DNA of 64,000 bases from the NCBI GenBank assembly GCA_008933995.1, contig WARS01000012.1:5952001-6016000 (forward strand). Reading direction: 5' to 3'. This document shows, piece by piece, positions 1-15,000 of this stretch; the first letter of the stretch is position 1; each line of letters begins with the position of its first letter. Source of the stretch: Datnioides undecimradiatus. Its lineage: Eukaryota > Chordata > Actinopteri > Lobotiformes > Datnioididae. A program made the position numbers and the translations under genes. The notes under the pieces were generated by a model. It did not search any database. It saw only the letters and a program-made list of their open reading frames with translations, and was not told where the DNA came from.

Positions 1-1227
1 TATTGATTGCATCTCTAATGCAGGCTGATCGAGCTGGAGTGTGTGTGCAGCAGCATTTTAACAACAACTTGTTTTGAAGGCTGAGCCATCAGTGGGTTAT
101 TTAGTCTCCCACCTGTTGACCACCCACTAAACCCCGCCCCAGTACTGTCTGTCCAATCATAGGTTAGCAGCCGTAACTTGGCAAGCTTCCTTCATTTGAT
201 TTGGTGTGCAAGGGACTTAAGTAACAGGAACAATACATAGGCTTAGAATGTTAAAATGTGCAATAGGAGTGCAAATCTATCCTTTATCTTGCTTGTCAAT
301 GTATGTAAACTAAGTAGCTGCTTGGAAAACATGCAGCTTTAGCACCGGCCTTTTATACTATAATCATGTATAATCATGCAGCCATCAAGTGCATATCAAA
401 TACAATTTTACAGATATATATATATTCATGTTGTAATGGAAATGGAAAGATTAGAAAGTCACATGGACACAGTTTTTGACAAGCGGATACGTTTTAGCTA
501 TAGTGCTACCCTGCTAGCTACAGCTAAAATCTGCTGCAGAGTTGTCACTTCATCTGAGGAAAGTGACAGTCATTAGCTATGAATAACAGAGAATTTTGTT
601 TACTTTTGTGCAAAATTAAAAATCCATCTCTTTAAAATATACTGTAAATTATTGTAAATTGCAGATTTTGTTAACTGCATGTAAACTGCATGTCTGCTGA
701 GAGGGTCAGGCCCAATGAAAAGGTGCGTAATAGAGATTTAAATCAGGATTTCTGACCGAAAGAGTGTTGTTTTAGGATATATTTCATGAACTATTAAAAC
801 ATAAATATTACCTTGCATCTTTGGCTTTTCACTATCCATTTCCGACATGTTAAGACTCATCTTACAGAATCAACTTGCATGTTATGTCTTGCGACCGTTT
901 TTCCTAATTTTCTTTCAACATCAACTCCGACCCTTCACATGTCTTTGTGTGTGTTGTTTCAGGCATGTCGCCCACAGTTAATAGCACCTAAATTGCACAC
1001 ATGTCCATTTATAAAAGACAGACTGTGGTTTCTAAACAGCATTCGGGCTTCATTTAGTACTGTCAGTTAACTCGGGCCTGGCTGATGCGCTAAAGAGGAC
1101 AGCCAGCTGAAACACACGGAGGAGTTTGGATGAATGAACAGATGAGTGGAGATGAAACAGAGCAAGAACAGCTGTACGGCTGGAATGAAGACAAGGCGAA
1201 CTTCTCAGCCAACAGCTAATACTTCAT

Positions 1228-1268
<41 letters not shown>

Positions 1269-3456
1269 TGCAAACACACACGCATATGCACGTCCAGGAA
1301 AACACACAATTAACCACACATACACACAAGCAGACACAAAAAACTCCCCACATGCTCCCAACACACACACACCTCACATTGAGCGGATAAAGTCAGGAGT
1401 CCTTTTATGGGTGTTGAAAACAAAGCAGAGGATTGAATGTTGGACTAGAGGCAAAAGTCCTGTTATGATATGATATGCTGAGCCAGGAAAAGATAGTCTG
1501 TCCCCCCCTGCTCCCTCCCTCATCTCCCCTTCCATCGACGTCCCCACCTCCCCCATCTATGCTGCAGGCTAGCGTTATTAATGTATTGACTTGCATTATT
1601 GATGCATGGCATTATGATAATGGCTCTGAGAGCACTCATGGGGAGGGGGGATGAGGGTAGTCTGAGTGCATGTGTCTGTTTGAAGCGAGGGAGGGTGTTG
1701 CTGGAGATAATGGGGTAACATTGTATGCCCAGACACCAACAGGCCCACATACAGGGGAGGGATGTTAGTTGTCCACTTCCTGAAGTCATAATTAAACAAA
1801 AATGTGAAGTACCTACATTTGACACCACCAATTTAGGGGTAAATTGCACACATGGATTCATCTCAAATGACACAGTCTCTGCTTTCTTGTCATCTCTCCA
1901 TTTGTTTTTCTCTCTCAGTATCGCTCTCTGCTCATCTCTGTTTTAATCTCTGTATCATCAGAGCACTCACTGTGGTTGGTGGGGCAGTGATGCAGACTGA
2001 AAACTTGATATGCTTTGAGAAAACTGAGCTGCAAAGGGTCTAACCCCCACCCCCTCTTACCACACACAGTTTAGTTTAGAGCTGAAATAAATATTAATCT
2101 AAAACAGTTTTGATAATAGATTCATCATTCAAGCCCATTGTAGAACAAAATCTCAAACATTCTCTGGTACCAGACTCTGAAATGTAAATATTTCTTTGCC
2201 TTATATGATAATGTATTAAATGTGTTGAGGTTTTGGACTGTTGGTTGGACTTCACTTCAGGCTCTGGTCAGTTGTGATGTACATTTGTTTATAGAGAAAA
2301 CAAGCGAAATAATCAATAATGGAAATAATAGTTGCAGCACTAGTTTCGAATGCTCACAGTTAAAGGAATAGATTTAATAAGGTGCAGCAGTGTACTGATA
2401 TAAAATATATCTTCACCAGCAATTCATCTAACAATTAGCATCATTGTCAATAACCTGATGGTCATTGCCTTGATTAATCAATTAATTGTTTAACTCTCGG
2501 GACACCCAAGGTGTTGAGATGAGAATGCTTGTTCTGACCAACCACAACTTCACCACTTAATGACTATTATCACAAAGACAAAGAAAAGCAGCAAATCTGC
2601 ACAAATATGACACCGAAACTACAGAATATGTGGAATTTAGCTGCAAAACGGACTAAAGGGATGATGTGATGATCAATATATTTTCTGATAATCTGATCAA
2701 TGAACTACTCATAAATCAACAAATTGCTTCAGCTTCACTAAAGATCACCTCAACTTAAAATAAATAAGGAGAGAGTTGTAGAAAAGTTATTCTGTATGAT
2801 AGAGATTTTGAAGTCATACTTTCACAGTCTGCCCCCCATCTCTCTCTCGCTCTCAGTTTCTCTCCCTCTCAAACACACACACTCACACTCATGTGTGGAC
2901 CCAAGCTGCTCTTACAAATAGGTCTGTTGCATAATTTAGTGTTTCCCAGTTCTCTATCCAGTCGAAATACAATTCCATAAAACATGCAATATTGATTGTG
3001 TCCTCTGCAGATATGTCCTAGGAAGTCTTTCAGGTATGCAAACATTTATGAACAATATGTGAATGTATGTAAGTTTAGCAACTAAAAGAATCTTTGGAAA
3101 AAATATGCTGCTCATGCATATATTTGAAACCCTTTTTGTGAAGTGATCTCAATGCAGTCACACTCACACACACATGCAACACCAGGAAATGACCCTAAAA
3201 CTGAATTCCCATTTCAATGTGGCTTAGAAAAGCTGGAGCTTTTTTCCACAGAAATCACATTCCTAACTTCCATTTTCCATCATGAAATAAATAACAATTT
3301 GACTTTCTGTAGCACATTTAAAACTAAAACAAAATAAGCATTTCAGAAGTAAATAAGCACATTCTCTAAATTATTTTAAAATGTTTGGGAAAAAAAGTCA
3401 TATTTCGGGCACATAAACAAAAAGGTAATTGACTAATTTCTGCCCTTTCTTTTCAG
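1..3456. other. Intron of the NGFR gene (no exon seen)
   Basis: No exon of the receptor or of any other gene is visible here. The ORFs lack the cysteine spacing expected of the first TNFR repeat or a signal peptide next to a donor site. Since the exon at 3457 starts in phase 1, this stretch is best read as the intron before it, with the upstream exons outside the window. It contains a (CA)n microsatellite at about 1230-1264 and several imperfect CA tracts up to about 1375. Confidence 0.7.
1230..1264. repeat. (CA)n microsatellite
   Basis: Uninterrupted CA dinucleotide run of about 17 units, followed by degenerate CA-rich sequence to about 1375. Confidence 0.95.
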
Positions 3457-3813
3457 GTGAGACCTTCTCAGAAAACTTCAGTCACACAGAGAAGTGTCAG
3501 CCCTGCACAGTATGCACCGGCCTTCTCCGGATGAAGGCACCCTGCACAGACGCCAATGACGCCACCTGTGTGTGCAACTATGGCTACTATCTGAGTGAAC
3601 TCACACAGCGATGTGAACCCTGCACCAAATGTCCTGAAGGCCAGGGCATGCTGTTCAGCTGTGAGTTTGACCATGACACAGTGTGCGAGGAGTGCAACTC
3701 GGACACCTACTCGGATCAGGAAAGTTCTCGGGAGCCCTGCATCCCCTGCACCACCTGTGATGAGGGGGAAGTGTTGAAGTCTTGCACCTCTATTGCTGAT
3801 ACAGTTTGTAAAG
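3457..3813 (+). CDS. ngfr: NGFR exon: cysteine-rich repeats 2-4
   Basis: This 119-codon exon is flanked by the acceptor tttcag and the donor gtaaga, in phase 1 at both ends. It encodes regularly spaced cysteines (CQPCTVC, CEPCTKCPEG, CEECNSDTYSD, CIPCTTC) matching TNFR repeats 2-4 of p75NTR. These form the extracellular neurotrophin-binding surface. The opening GETFSENFSHTEKC corresponds to the human TFSDVVSATEPC stretch inside repeat 2, so repeat 1 is on an earlier exon. Confidence 0.95.
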
Positions 3814-6800
3814 GTAAGACAGTTATCTAGTTTGCTTGTATACACATGTTTGGTACTGGTATGGTCTGCTATCTCTGTACATCACAGTTTTAGGCTACAT
3901 CTGGACCTTTTCATGGCCACAAACAGGTGAATATATTCATATAAAGCAGATCCTTGCAGCAGGTTTGTGTTTGGATTAAATATAAATGACATAACATGTC
4001 AAATAGTGAGACTTGATTTCACCCTTGGACAGAACTAAGGCCCTTTGTCCAGTCATTGAGTGAAGCTTCATGTTTACTGTACCGACATGAAAGTGGTATC
4101 AATCTTCTTGTCTGACTTAGTTGGTTTCTTTGAGTTTCTTGAAGTTTTACAGATATCATATGTCAATGCAAAATTTAGTTTAATTCACCTCCACTGCACT
4201 CGGGTGACAGCAAGAATTGATGGATATCTCTGATGTATCTGTTTCATCATGAAATAAAACTGACATCTTTATCTTTATCTTCATTCACACTTCAAAACAC
4301 TAAGCCTCTTGCAGAAACATGATTTGTTAGATTTTTGAGGAAGTGTGAAAAAAGAACATCTCTTCTTTTAACAATCAATTAATTCACTTGTTCAGAAAAT
4401 GTATTCTTCAGCTGTATAGCAAATGGCTGTGGGATGACCCTATCTAAACACTGGAGAAGTTTGTCATGAACTTCTGCACAGAGGCAGTAAAGTTGAATGA
4501 TGGGTTGCATGGCCCAGGGTCATGATTGCCTGAATAGAATCCATGTAGGCACATTTTCGCTGTCCAGCGCTGTACGGACAGTACGATGCACTGGACATCT
4601 AAATTGTCAGCCACATAATCAGATCATCAGTGCTACATTGTAGACATTGTTGGCCCATCGACCTAAATGCCATGCCGGAGCTTGTTTCATTGTCATCACG
4701 GACTCATCCCAACCACCAATACAAAGGCTGCACTCTTTCAATGTTGAGGGTTTAGAAGGAGGTCACATCTCTGAACAGGGCACTGAATTTCTTTTATATC
4801 AATGCACCCCGTGGGTATCACACTTCTAATCACAAATTCCTTATGACTGCAGTCACTGCTCATTCCATTGACCTGATGCCTCACAGATTAAATCAACGCT
4901 TTTGTGAAACTACAATAAAAGGAGTCTGTTGATCGGCCATGCAGCCTGTTGGTGCAGCAGTTTGAAGGATGTTGTTATCATAGTGGTGAAGACAAAGCAA
5001 GTCTCAGGCTGAAGGGAGTCTTTTGTGTCTCTCCCATGATCCTGTTTGGCCTGTGAGGGCTTTCAGTTTAGCCCATGGGGCTACTTGAAGGAGCTGATGA
5101 GTAAAACAGACAGTGAAACTATTAAAGGTTTGTCCTACATATATTTTTGTGACTATTTCTTCTGTTTAGTCACAAAAATGTTTAAACATTGGGGGGGGAT
5201 TTTGTCATCCATGATCAGATTATGGAATCAGTCTGCATTCCCATCAGGTTGACTTCATTTTGGGCAAGGACTAAAGAAATCAGCTGAGTTGAGCAGCTTC
5301 ATTATCTGGATTGGACCTCTCATGTTCTGCAGTGTGCAGTCACTGAGCTAAGCTAGGTGTTCAGTGATCAGTAAATACTTCCAAGTGGTAGCTAGCAGTA
5401 TGCTAAACCGCAGTGTCTTGTTTCATATTTGTACCCTAGTGCTGTAATTAAAAAAAACAAAAACAAAAAACATCTTCCGTTGAGGACAATAATGTAGCTT
5501 GATTCAACTTGTGGTTTGAGAGACAAATGTGGTGGATGGACAGTTGATTCATCCAAGATCAAGATATAAGGAACCAGAACTCAAACACTGAAACACCCCT
5601 CAGATAACCAATGCAGTGCACTTTGTGATGAATGTGGTTTTGCAGTGATTACAGGCATGACGGCTCACAGCCCACAGAGTACGACCTTCATCATCATACG
5701 TTATTCCTCGGTCTAACTCAATCATGTGCTCTTTATTTTTCTAATGTAATCTTTTTACCGACGTACGTAGCGTTATCAGCGCATACAAATCTGTGGAGCT
5801 GCCAGACGGCCATATCCATTAGTACTATGGAATCAGGCGACACAGGCCTGAAGGCTAAACACAGTCAGGAGGGTGGAGGGAGAGTGAGGAAAACACAGAG
5901 GGCCACTGCATGTGAAAAGACAAGTCATAACTTGAGAAATAGGATACATAGTTTAACTGAGGGTGCAGGGACCAGAACATCATCTTGACTATACTGTAGG
6001 TTACCTTCAGAGAGAAACCTGGATTTGCTGCTCTTACTATTCGGATTATATTTGAGTAAAGGCTTCTCAAGCACTTAGTACGTGGGTATAAACTCAGCTG
6101 TTATACAAGGTGAAAATCCAATTTCCTCCCACACTTCCAAAGGGATTAGTAGTTTGTTTTGAGTCTTGCACAGAAAAAAAAACTCCCTCGCTTCATCTCT
6201 CTCTGATGGTGAAACATGCTTATACCGACCAGTTAGGCTGGACCCACAGAGTTGAGGGTCCAAAGGTAAGATGCTTATCTAAAGAAGCATGATACGACTT
6301 CCACTCTTCTCCAGGCCACTGAGAAAGGTCAGAGGTTGAAGGTTACGGGAGGCTTGTATGTGGAGGGAGTCTGTGTGGGAAGAACAGTCAGTATGAGTTT
6401 TCCCATGAGGACGTGTGCTGAACAACACAGCATAATCCCCACAATCCTCTCAGGGGTCACAACAACATGAGACAAGTGAAGTTGATTAGGGCTCTTATTA
6501 GCTGCACTTCAGAGTGACATCTACTGTGATATCAACATCTAACCAATACGATATGGGTCAACTGTGTCTGCTAAAAATTATCTAGCTATGAAGCAATTAA
6601 TACACAACTGCAAATGTGTTCTGGACAAATTATAATACTGGTGGGATTATGGTTTTCAGTTTAAATAATGAGGAAATTTTGTTATCTGGCAAAATGTTAA
6701 ATGTGTCAGTAAATTGTTTCCTAAAAAGATATTTACTTTCTGGCAAAATATCTTAGAACACAATTAATCCACTCATAGTGACCAGAGAATTATAAAACTT

Positions 6801-7550
6801 TTTTGATGGTTATGTTTAGGCGCTCGCAGCATTTGATCATGATCTTGGTTTAAAGGAAAAAGTGCATGAGACATGGCACATTTAACCATTTAACCAAAAC
6901 TCTAGTCTTTCACTAACTAATACACTTTTGCTCTGTAACCATAACCTCATGAGAACCCGAGTGAATGAACGGTAGCCCTTCATTCACAATGAGTACATGT
7001 TCAGGTGGAGATGATCTTTGTCACTATAATGCAACTGGGGAAACAAGTCATCATTTTAGAAATGTAATTTATAGGAAACTGTTTTGGCATCAAAGGTGGA
7101 GGGCTTTGCTTTGCAGAGGGCAGGACATGGTAAAAAGAGTAATATGGCTAGTAATAGGGTTGCTTAATGCCTGTCAAGCACAGACACAGATTATCTGAAT
7201 ATGCATTATCAATAGGAGTGGCCACCCATGCTAACACACAGTGACAAGGCCCTTTTATACCGTGGTTAAAGTTGAATAAGCTCTGCTTGAGTTCAACAGA
7301 GTGGTCGCTGCCTGTTCTTATCAGCCTGAGGTTTTGGCAACGAGCCGTCAAGGCTAGTGGGAAACAGAGGCTTTCAACCATGTTCCTCCCTGAGATTGCC
7401 TGCACACATGTGGGCTGACCTATCACCCAAAGCTTGGGTTTTTGGTCCTGTGGCTGCAAGGGAAGCAGGTCTGCAGCATGCATGCAATTATATTATTCAT
7501 GCACATGCCCGTACTAAAAAGACGTTTATAGGATTAGTCAAATATGAGTC

Positions 7551-7604
<54 letters not shown>

Positions 7605-10600
7605 CAGAGCCATATGGATGCAGAAAAGAAAGGCACTGATACTCCTGCTCTGATGCACAGATTGAAATCAATAAGATGACTTATTGAACATTACAGATCT
7701 GAGACAGCATATGGGAGGATGAAGGTCGAGTGGGTGCGGTTAAGAGGAAGCACAAGGGGGGAGGGGTGATTGGTTCAAGTGCATTTGGTTATTGAACTGA
7801 TAGGTGAGTAGGAGGAGGGAGCCGTTTCCTTCCTGAGCTTGGTTGACCTTAACGATCTTCAGGCTGCCCTCCAGAAATCAGAAAGCGTAATCTGCTAACC
7901 AGCCCCATGCACACCTCTCAGTGCCAGAGCAGTTCAGCTAAATCAAGACAGAAAGACGCAGGAAAAGAAAAATGTGGAAGGATCAACAGAGAAAAGAAGG
8001 GAATGGAAAAATGGAAATGAATGAGGCAGCTGTCAACAACAGTCTCTGGCAGATTTAGTCAGTTGTAGTAGATAGCTAGCTAATTAAGGCAATGATATCT
8101 CTGTAAATTGGTTGAAAACTTAAATATGCCCTTAATAGCTAAAAGTCATGCTAAAAGATTAAGGCTAAAGGTACAGGTCTGAGGCAACAAATCAGTATTC
8201 TTAAGAGTTAATAGACACAGCTGTGTTCTTATATTGCAGAGGGGTTTTTCTAGGCTTTTAGTATGAGGACTTACCAATGATTTTGGCAAAAACACTTGTT
8301 TCAAATAACAACTTTACAAAGTTTAAACCTTCCAAAATTCAATGAAGAGTGGGATAGATCTGCTTTAGAGGTGAAATACAGCGTAATTGGACTTAAAATG
8401 GGGCTTAAAAAACTGCTCGTTTTCTAGACATTATATCGTTTGCAGCATGTGCTTTGTTGATGAACTACAATTGGATAATCAGCGTCCATGGGAGGAACCT
8501 AATGAATGGTCAATTCCAGCAAGCATCTGACAGACAGATGAAGAAAAGGAGACAAATGGGAAAAACGATAAAGGGCAAAGTGCCATCGACATTTCTGATT
8601 TCCTGGGTCCAAAGCATTTTCCACATCAATAGCTGTGAAGAACGCCCAATCTCAGTCGAACTCAACAATTCACTGTCTTTGTATTGCACAGTCACTCATT
8701 GTGAGGCTATAGCTTAGTCTCCACACATCTCTTGACACATATCTCTACTGACTTGGGCTCTATGGCCACAGCTGACCTTCTCTCTTTAACCCTTTTGCTC
8801 CCTCCTCCACACAGTATGGGCATTGTAATGATGAAGTGGAGTTTTAAAGTCGATTGTGTCTCTTTCTCCACTGCCAAACAAGAATTGACCCCTTGTGGCC
8901 ATGACTCAGTCTCCTGAAGTTGTCTGCCATCCCACAGGCATTTACCCCTACACATTCCAGGGGGACATTTTTGGAGGTGATTTGGCATGAGGGGGCTTGT
9001 TCTGGTCCAAGGGTGACCACAACACTTGTGCTTTCGCTCGTGCCATTCATTCATCACCAAAAGTTCTGCTTGGGCAGTCAAGGTTTTGTCCTCGTGAGGA
9101 TTTACAGTCTGAATTTTTGGGGGGGGGGGGGGTGGATTTCAGAGGGAATTTTATGGATTTTTCTGTTGTTGCCGCATTTGTTACATTGTTTCTGTCACAG
9201 TGAAAGATGGTTTTATATTTCAACTCATGTGTTTCAAAATTCTTTACGAACTCTAGAAGTCCAGAACATGGGATTGTATTATTACCCAAAAATACATAAA
9301 AATGCCTTGTAATACAGTTTGTAAGAGCAAAGACAATGTATTCATAAAATAACTATAATGATTTTTAATATAACTATAAACAAACAATTTGGTACCACTT
9401 TCTACTAAGGCATGCATTATAAAGTGTTTATAGGTTGTAACTAATGTTAATGGTTAATAAATAATTAGCCTGTGCTCTATTAATCAGTTATACTGAAAAT
9501 CTGCTTCTTTGATTGTGTTCTATGATCACTTAAAGTCTGCTGCAAAGGATCAAGACCAAAACCCAATTTATTAATGTTTACCACGCATTAATCATATTCT
9601 TAATACATGCATTTAACTGCATTATGCAAATACTAAGCAAAACACCTTGGCAAAACAAATCATGATTTTATTTATGATTTATTACTTCTCTATGAATCAT
9701 TTTTAGCTGTTTTTAACCATCAAAAAAGACTATTTACAACTTTCATAATTGGTGCGTCTTTAAAGACTGGCACCCAACATTTTCACATAAAGGCTGCAAT
9801 AACAAGCATATCCATAGCAGCAATGTATAACGGAAAACAAATGACAATCAGAGCAGCAGAGAAGAGCTGCAGAAAAGAAAGAGACTGTGAAAGGTTGATA
9901 GAGCAGAAAGAGAGGGAACAGATGCTGAGAATATGGCCCGGTCGATAAAAGCGATGGAGTTACTCCTCTGCACTCTCGAGTTTCTCTGGTTGACCTCTAC
10001 GAGTGCTGATCACATTCTGCTGCAGAACAGGCGAACACACACACAAACGCACACGTACACACACACAGTCACATATGCACTTTGCAGAAATCAACAAACA
10101 TGTACACACATTTAGGGGTGTGTTCCACGTGGAGCACATGGGCAGAGAAATTAAATGGGTCATGTAAGGTAGAAACTGAGCCAGAGGCCTCAAGGAAAAA
10201 AGAGAAAGTGTGAGAAAGAGACAGTGAATCAAATGAAATCATAAATGTTGAAAGCAGATCAACAAAACAGGGGTGACAGCATTCTTGATAGATCTTCATT
10301 TATCCCTTCAGTTGTGCTTGTTGTAACAGCACGAACACTCTAAAAATGTTCTTCATTATTGGAGGCATTTCAAGTTTTGATGGGCAGGTCTTGGCAGCAG
10401 TCACAGCCAAGCTCAGGTCTAATAAAATATAATTTAAAAAAACCAACTTGGCTTGAGTCGGAAGCCCCTCCTTTCCTCTCTGTTTAAATCTAAAGTCAGC
10501 GTTTAAAGTATATGGTGTTGAAACAGCAGCAACACCTGTTTGCAAGAGGTTGGAATGATGAGTTAAACTCAGGCGTGGCACACACACGGGCATACACACT

Positions 10601-12024
10601 CCGTCTGTATGCATATACACTCATGTAAGGGCACAACAAGTTCTTTCTATATAATTACTCATCTAATGCTGGCAAGTACACATGCACCTGGATTTCCAGT
10701 CACATGGTTAATTATTAACAGACAAAGCCGGGAGGAAAATTCCAGTAATTTTACTAACAACGAAATAACATTAAATACAGTAAATGGTTTGTTGACAGGA
10801 GTTACAGTTGACACAACCTGTAATTTTAACAGCTCTACATCTCCGAGTCTTTATGATCTTAATGACAAGCTATTGCCACATTTTGACCAGTTACATTTTT
10901 GCTCTCTGAGTCGGACACAGAGCTTCTGAGTGTGCACTCCTGTAATTTTAAAAATGAGAATACCATTTGTGAAAACACCGTGAAGTTTAGTTTGAAATGT
11001 AGCATAAGCATTCTTTACAATAATTACAATGAACAGTGGTAGAAAAGTAAAATAAACAAGAAGGTATTATATAATGTCCTTTCAGAAGCATGGATGTCTA
11101 ATATGACAACTTTTCTTTATAAACCTGAAACCCACAAAAGAGAATTTAATCAGTTCATTTTAGGAACGTTTGATCTACAATTCTTTGAATTCTTGTATTT
11201 TAAATTTGTTGGATTAATATAATGCACTGTGATGTGTAATGTGTAATGATTTAGCAAACCAGTATATCTGATTTTAAATCAGTGTGATGGTCTTTCATTC
11301 TTTTAATAATTTGATGTGTGTATATAAAGAATTAAGCTATATATTTCTAACAGCCATTTAATTTCCGATACGTTGATGCAGATTTAGTTAATTTTTCGCT
11401 TGTGAAATACAAGATTTTACAAGTAGCTCGTGACTTAAGGCTACAGTAAGAGGAAATTGTTGTTAAGTTAATCATTAAAATGTCTCTACGTGATAACTCT
11501 CTGACTGACAGCAGCGGTCCAGTAACCACTGAGCTCTCTGCATCGTGGAAACAAGCTGAGCTCAGCAGGAAAAGGTCACTCCCCTTTAGACCAACCAATG
11601 TGAGAGGTTGGGCTGTTTGTTCAGTAAAGGCACTTAGGGCCCCGTTTAAACTCTTAATCATGGGGGGAGGGAGGGTGCGGTAATGATGTTGAGATGTAGA
11701 GGGTAAAAGAAAGGATGGATGGATGACATAAATGGTACTTGAGCAAAAGGAATAAAATATATAGACAGTAAGGCCAGCCCACAGTGACTTTGTATTTACC
11801 GTGCTGTGCTATGTGCTATGCTGTGGCTCAGGTGCAGATAGTGATAAAAAGTGTTGTTGAAATGATCGGATGACGTACTGACAGAAAAGGAAATGCCTGA
11901 CAGGAACCAGCAAAATTGTAGGCAGCGGTAAAATGGATAGAGTGAGGATTGAACGATAAAGAGATGGGGAGAAGGTATTTGTTCTGGACAAAGGAGATTT
12001 CAGTCAATGAATGGTGTCTAGTAT

Positions 12025-12058
<34 letters not shown>

Positions 12059-15000
12059 TTGATGGGGGGGTAAAACATTGGGGTAGAGACAGACAGACAA
12101 GCCACGGTGGTGATGTGGTGCTGGTGGTGTGTGTGCATGCATCTGTTGACGTGGGCGGGAATGAATTTAATATGACACAGTGCATCATCAGAAGCTTGTT
12201 TGCATATATTCACTGTCATATATCACTGACATTAACCCAGTATATTAGGGTGTGAAGCAAGAGTTCTCTGAAACTTTAGCACTAAACTCTCTAAACATTT
12301 CAAGACTCATGATGGATACTTTAAGGAAAAAGGATCAATATCAATGCAGCAGAATCACAGATATTGTTTTTAATATTCCATGCATTTATCTTCCTTGTCA
12401 AAACCTATTCAAATGAAGATTCAGCTGTGTTAGGCTATGATGTGTGGGCTAATGTTGCCTTGAGGCACTAACCTTGAGTGGAAATGTTTAGCAGGCTACA
12501 GGGGTTTTGTAATCTCCCTTCTTTATTTCAGCCTAACAGATTTTTTCATTCTCAACTTGTAGACTTCAGCCTCAACTGAGGATGCCTCAAGTGACCACAT
12601 GAGGCCATTTCACTTCACACTGCCCCTTCAAGTGCTTTGTTCAACTTTTTCCACATATACAATCAAACTTTCCAGTGCTTGTAAACAGGCCCTGTTATTT
12701 ACTTGCACACTGTGCTATTAAAAGAAGCTTAGTGACTTATTGAAATCGTTAGAGTTCCCCTTTTAGTTCAAAGCTGACTTTGACTCCAGAGGTGAATAAA
12801 GAGAGTGAGTACAAAGAGGATTGAGAAAGTGTGAAGAGAGGAGACCTGGTAATTTGGTGATTTAGTCACAACCTGCTTGCCACAAAAGGAGAAGGAGCTC
12901 TGATTGGATCTTTTCTCAACTCAACCTGGTTTTGAATTGAGCAAATTGTCAGCAACTGTGAGAGACACAGTTTTTGTCACCATAAAAGTCTTTAGTTACT
13001 GTTTTGCTTTTATCGGTGTTTGGTTAAAATGATGATAAAAATGAACAAAATTAATATTGTTTGTTGCGCCGCATATGAAATAAAACTGGCACAGCCCTGC
13101 AGGGCAACATCTTTCCTGTTAGGCCTCAGAATATGACACAAGCATTTCTGTAATATTTATTTTTAGTGGCAAAGAATTATTTGCATGGCAGGGCAAGGAT
13201 TAAGAATGATGGACACCTAAGTTAATAGGATGTTCAGTATATTGGCTTTCTCATAAAGTACTTATCACATCCTCCAAATTCTTTCAACTAAAAGCCTCAC
13301 AGCAGTCATGCATCCATCTAAATAAGCTCTCATTAAAAATGTTTTCGCCTCATTAGTGAGAAATGGCCGCCACTCTCCTGAGGTATTTAGAGCCCCTGGA
13401 AACCAACAGGATGATTTCCTGTTGACGATGTGAGTAACTGTAAGTAAGTGACAGGCGAGGATAGGTTTCCACATCCGCGGTGAGGAGTGAACATCTCTGC
13501 TTAGCGTTAATGGTTATAGAAAAGTGGGCAGGACTGGATGGACAAACTCTTCTCTTTCCCTTGTTAATGGCTCCCTGGGGAAGAAGGGAAATGACCAAGT
13601 AATGTTGGACATGATGTGTGTGTGTGTGTGTGTGTGTGTTGATGATAATGTTGCTCCATAACTTCTAGATGTGTAAGTTGTCTCGATGTGTCCTGCCTCC
13701 TTCACAGTTACTGAACCCTTAGACCCTACTATGCCTTACTCCTTGGCCCCCTTCGATGACTTTGACAGCTCACCAGCGGGACCCCCATCGGAGGCCTCTC
13801 TTGATAGCACCACCACAACCACCACAACCACCATTAATGTGGATTCCCAGGAGCCGCTCTACGATGGTCTAAATGACAAACTCATACCCATCTACTGCTC
13901 CATCCTGGCAGCGGTCGTAGTTGGTCTCGTGGCCTTCATCATTTTCAAGAGGTGAGAAGAGAAACATGAAACGAAATTTAAAACAAAGTTGTGCATCATT
14001 ATAGCTGATGATCGACAGCTGCATTACAATGCTGTCATTCTGAGATACTTGCAAGTTAAAAGTAATTTTTACATTTGTTTTATTTTAGCCTTAGACAATC
14101 AGATCTTGAGGGTTGAGTGCAAATCCATTTAGTAATGTATTTTTGGTCAAAGGATAAAACTAACAACCGTTGTAAATTGGAAATCTCTGAGTGACCTTCT
14201 GATCAAATTTTTTTATCTGATGACCCCTTAAAAGACAGCAATGTAACTTGGAATTTGTCGGGTCACAGATCGTGACTTAAGTGTGGACAGTTCAATCAAA
14301 TTGTGTTACATGTGTTTCCTCTCCATTTACTTTCTGAATCATGACACTTAAGATTCTCTGTTGGACCCTATGGGCAATCCTGACTGAGAACTGCTGATTG
14401 AAAGCACAAACCTGGTGGTTTGATGTCTGGAGTCCGAAACTTCTTCACCCAGTCTCTTTTTATTTCCAGAAATAACAATTGTTTTAAATTGAATGAAATG
14501 AAATGACATTTAGGAAAGGAAAAAGAGATCTGAACAAAATGCAATCATATTTGAATTTCAGCACTTGCATAATTAATTATATCATCTGCCGCTTCTCCAG
14601 AGCATACTGTTGTCCTGTGTTGGCCTCTCAATGACAACACAGAGCCAATAACCGTTCAATACTAAATGTACAATATGTTCATTCGTCTGTGTTATATATC
14701 AAGACAAGCAGTCGAATACATTATATACATTATACATTGAAACACACAGGCGAGAGCAGAGGATTAACACTGAAACTGGCTATGTTTCACGGTTGTGCAC
14801 AAATGCAAAATGACCACAAGTTTTTATGTTGATAACATGTAAATGTTGTGTTCATAGCTTGTTTTAGCTGACCCCAGAGGACAGAACAACTAGTTGGTGT
14901 GGATTTAAGCAACAAGTCCTGTTAAGACAACGAGAAAAAGAAAACACTTTAAGAACAACACATACAGGCATTCTTTAACCTGATGTCTGCTGTCGGAAGT

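Larger units (their letters stand above)
3814..13707. other. Large NGFR intron (about 9.9 kb)
   Basis: No additional exon is supported. Short ORFs on both strands lack splice context and compositional bias. The intron contains (CA)n at 7554-7601, poly-G at 9119-9132, a probable interspersed-repeat fragment near 9390-9480, (GT)n at 12028-12055 and (GT)n at 13615-13639. Confidence 0.8.

Noticed and set aside
376..2043. Several 60-117 codon ORFs on both strands near the left end
   Set aside because: They overlap each other in different frames, contain microsatellite-driven residues and lack splice context or family signatures.
3457..3813. Alternative identity as another TNF receptor (for example a death receptor or TNFRSF16-like decoy)
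   Set aside because: The downstream transmembrane block and GEKLHSDSGISVDSQSL are specific to p75NTR and join in frame.
7357..7653. ORF with a His-Thr repeat
   Set aside because: The repeat is the translated (CA)n microsatellite and the rest has no coding signature.
9047..9289. Proline-rich ORF on the minus strand
   Set aside because: Produced by the poly-G homopolymer read in reverse.
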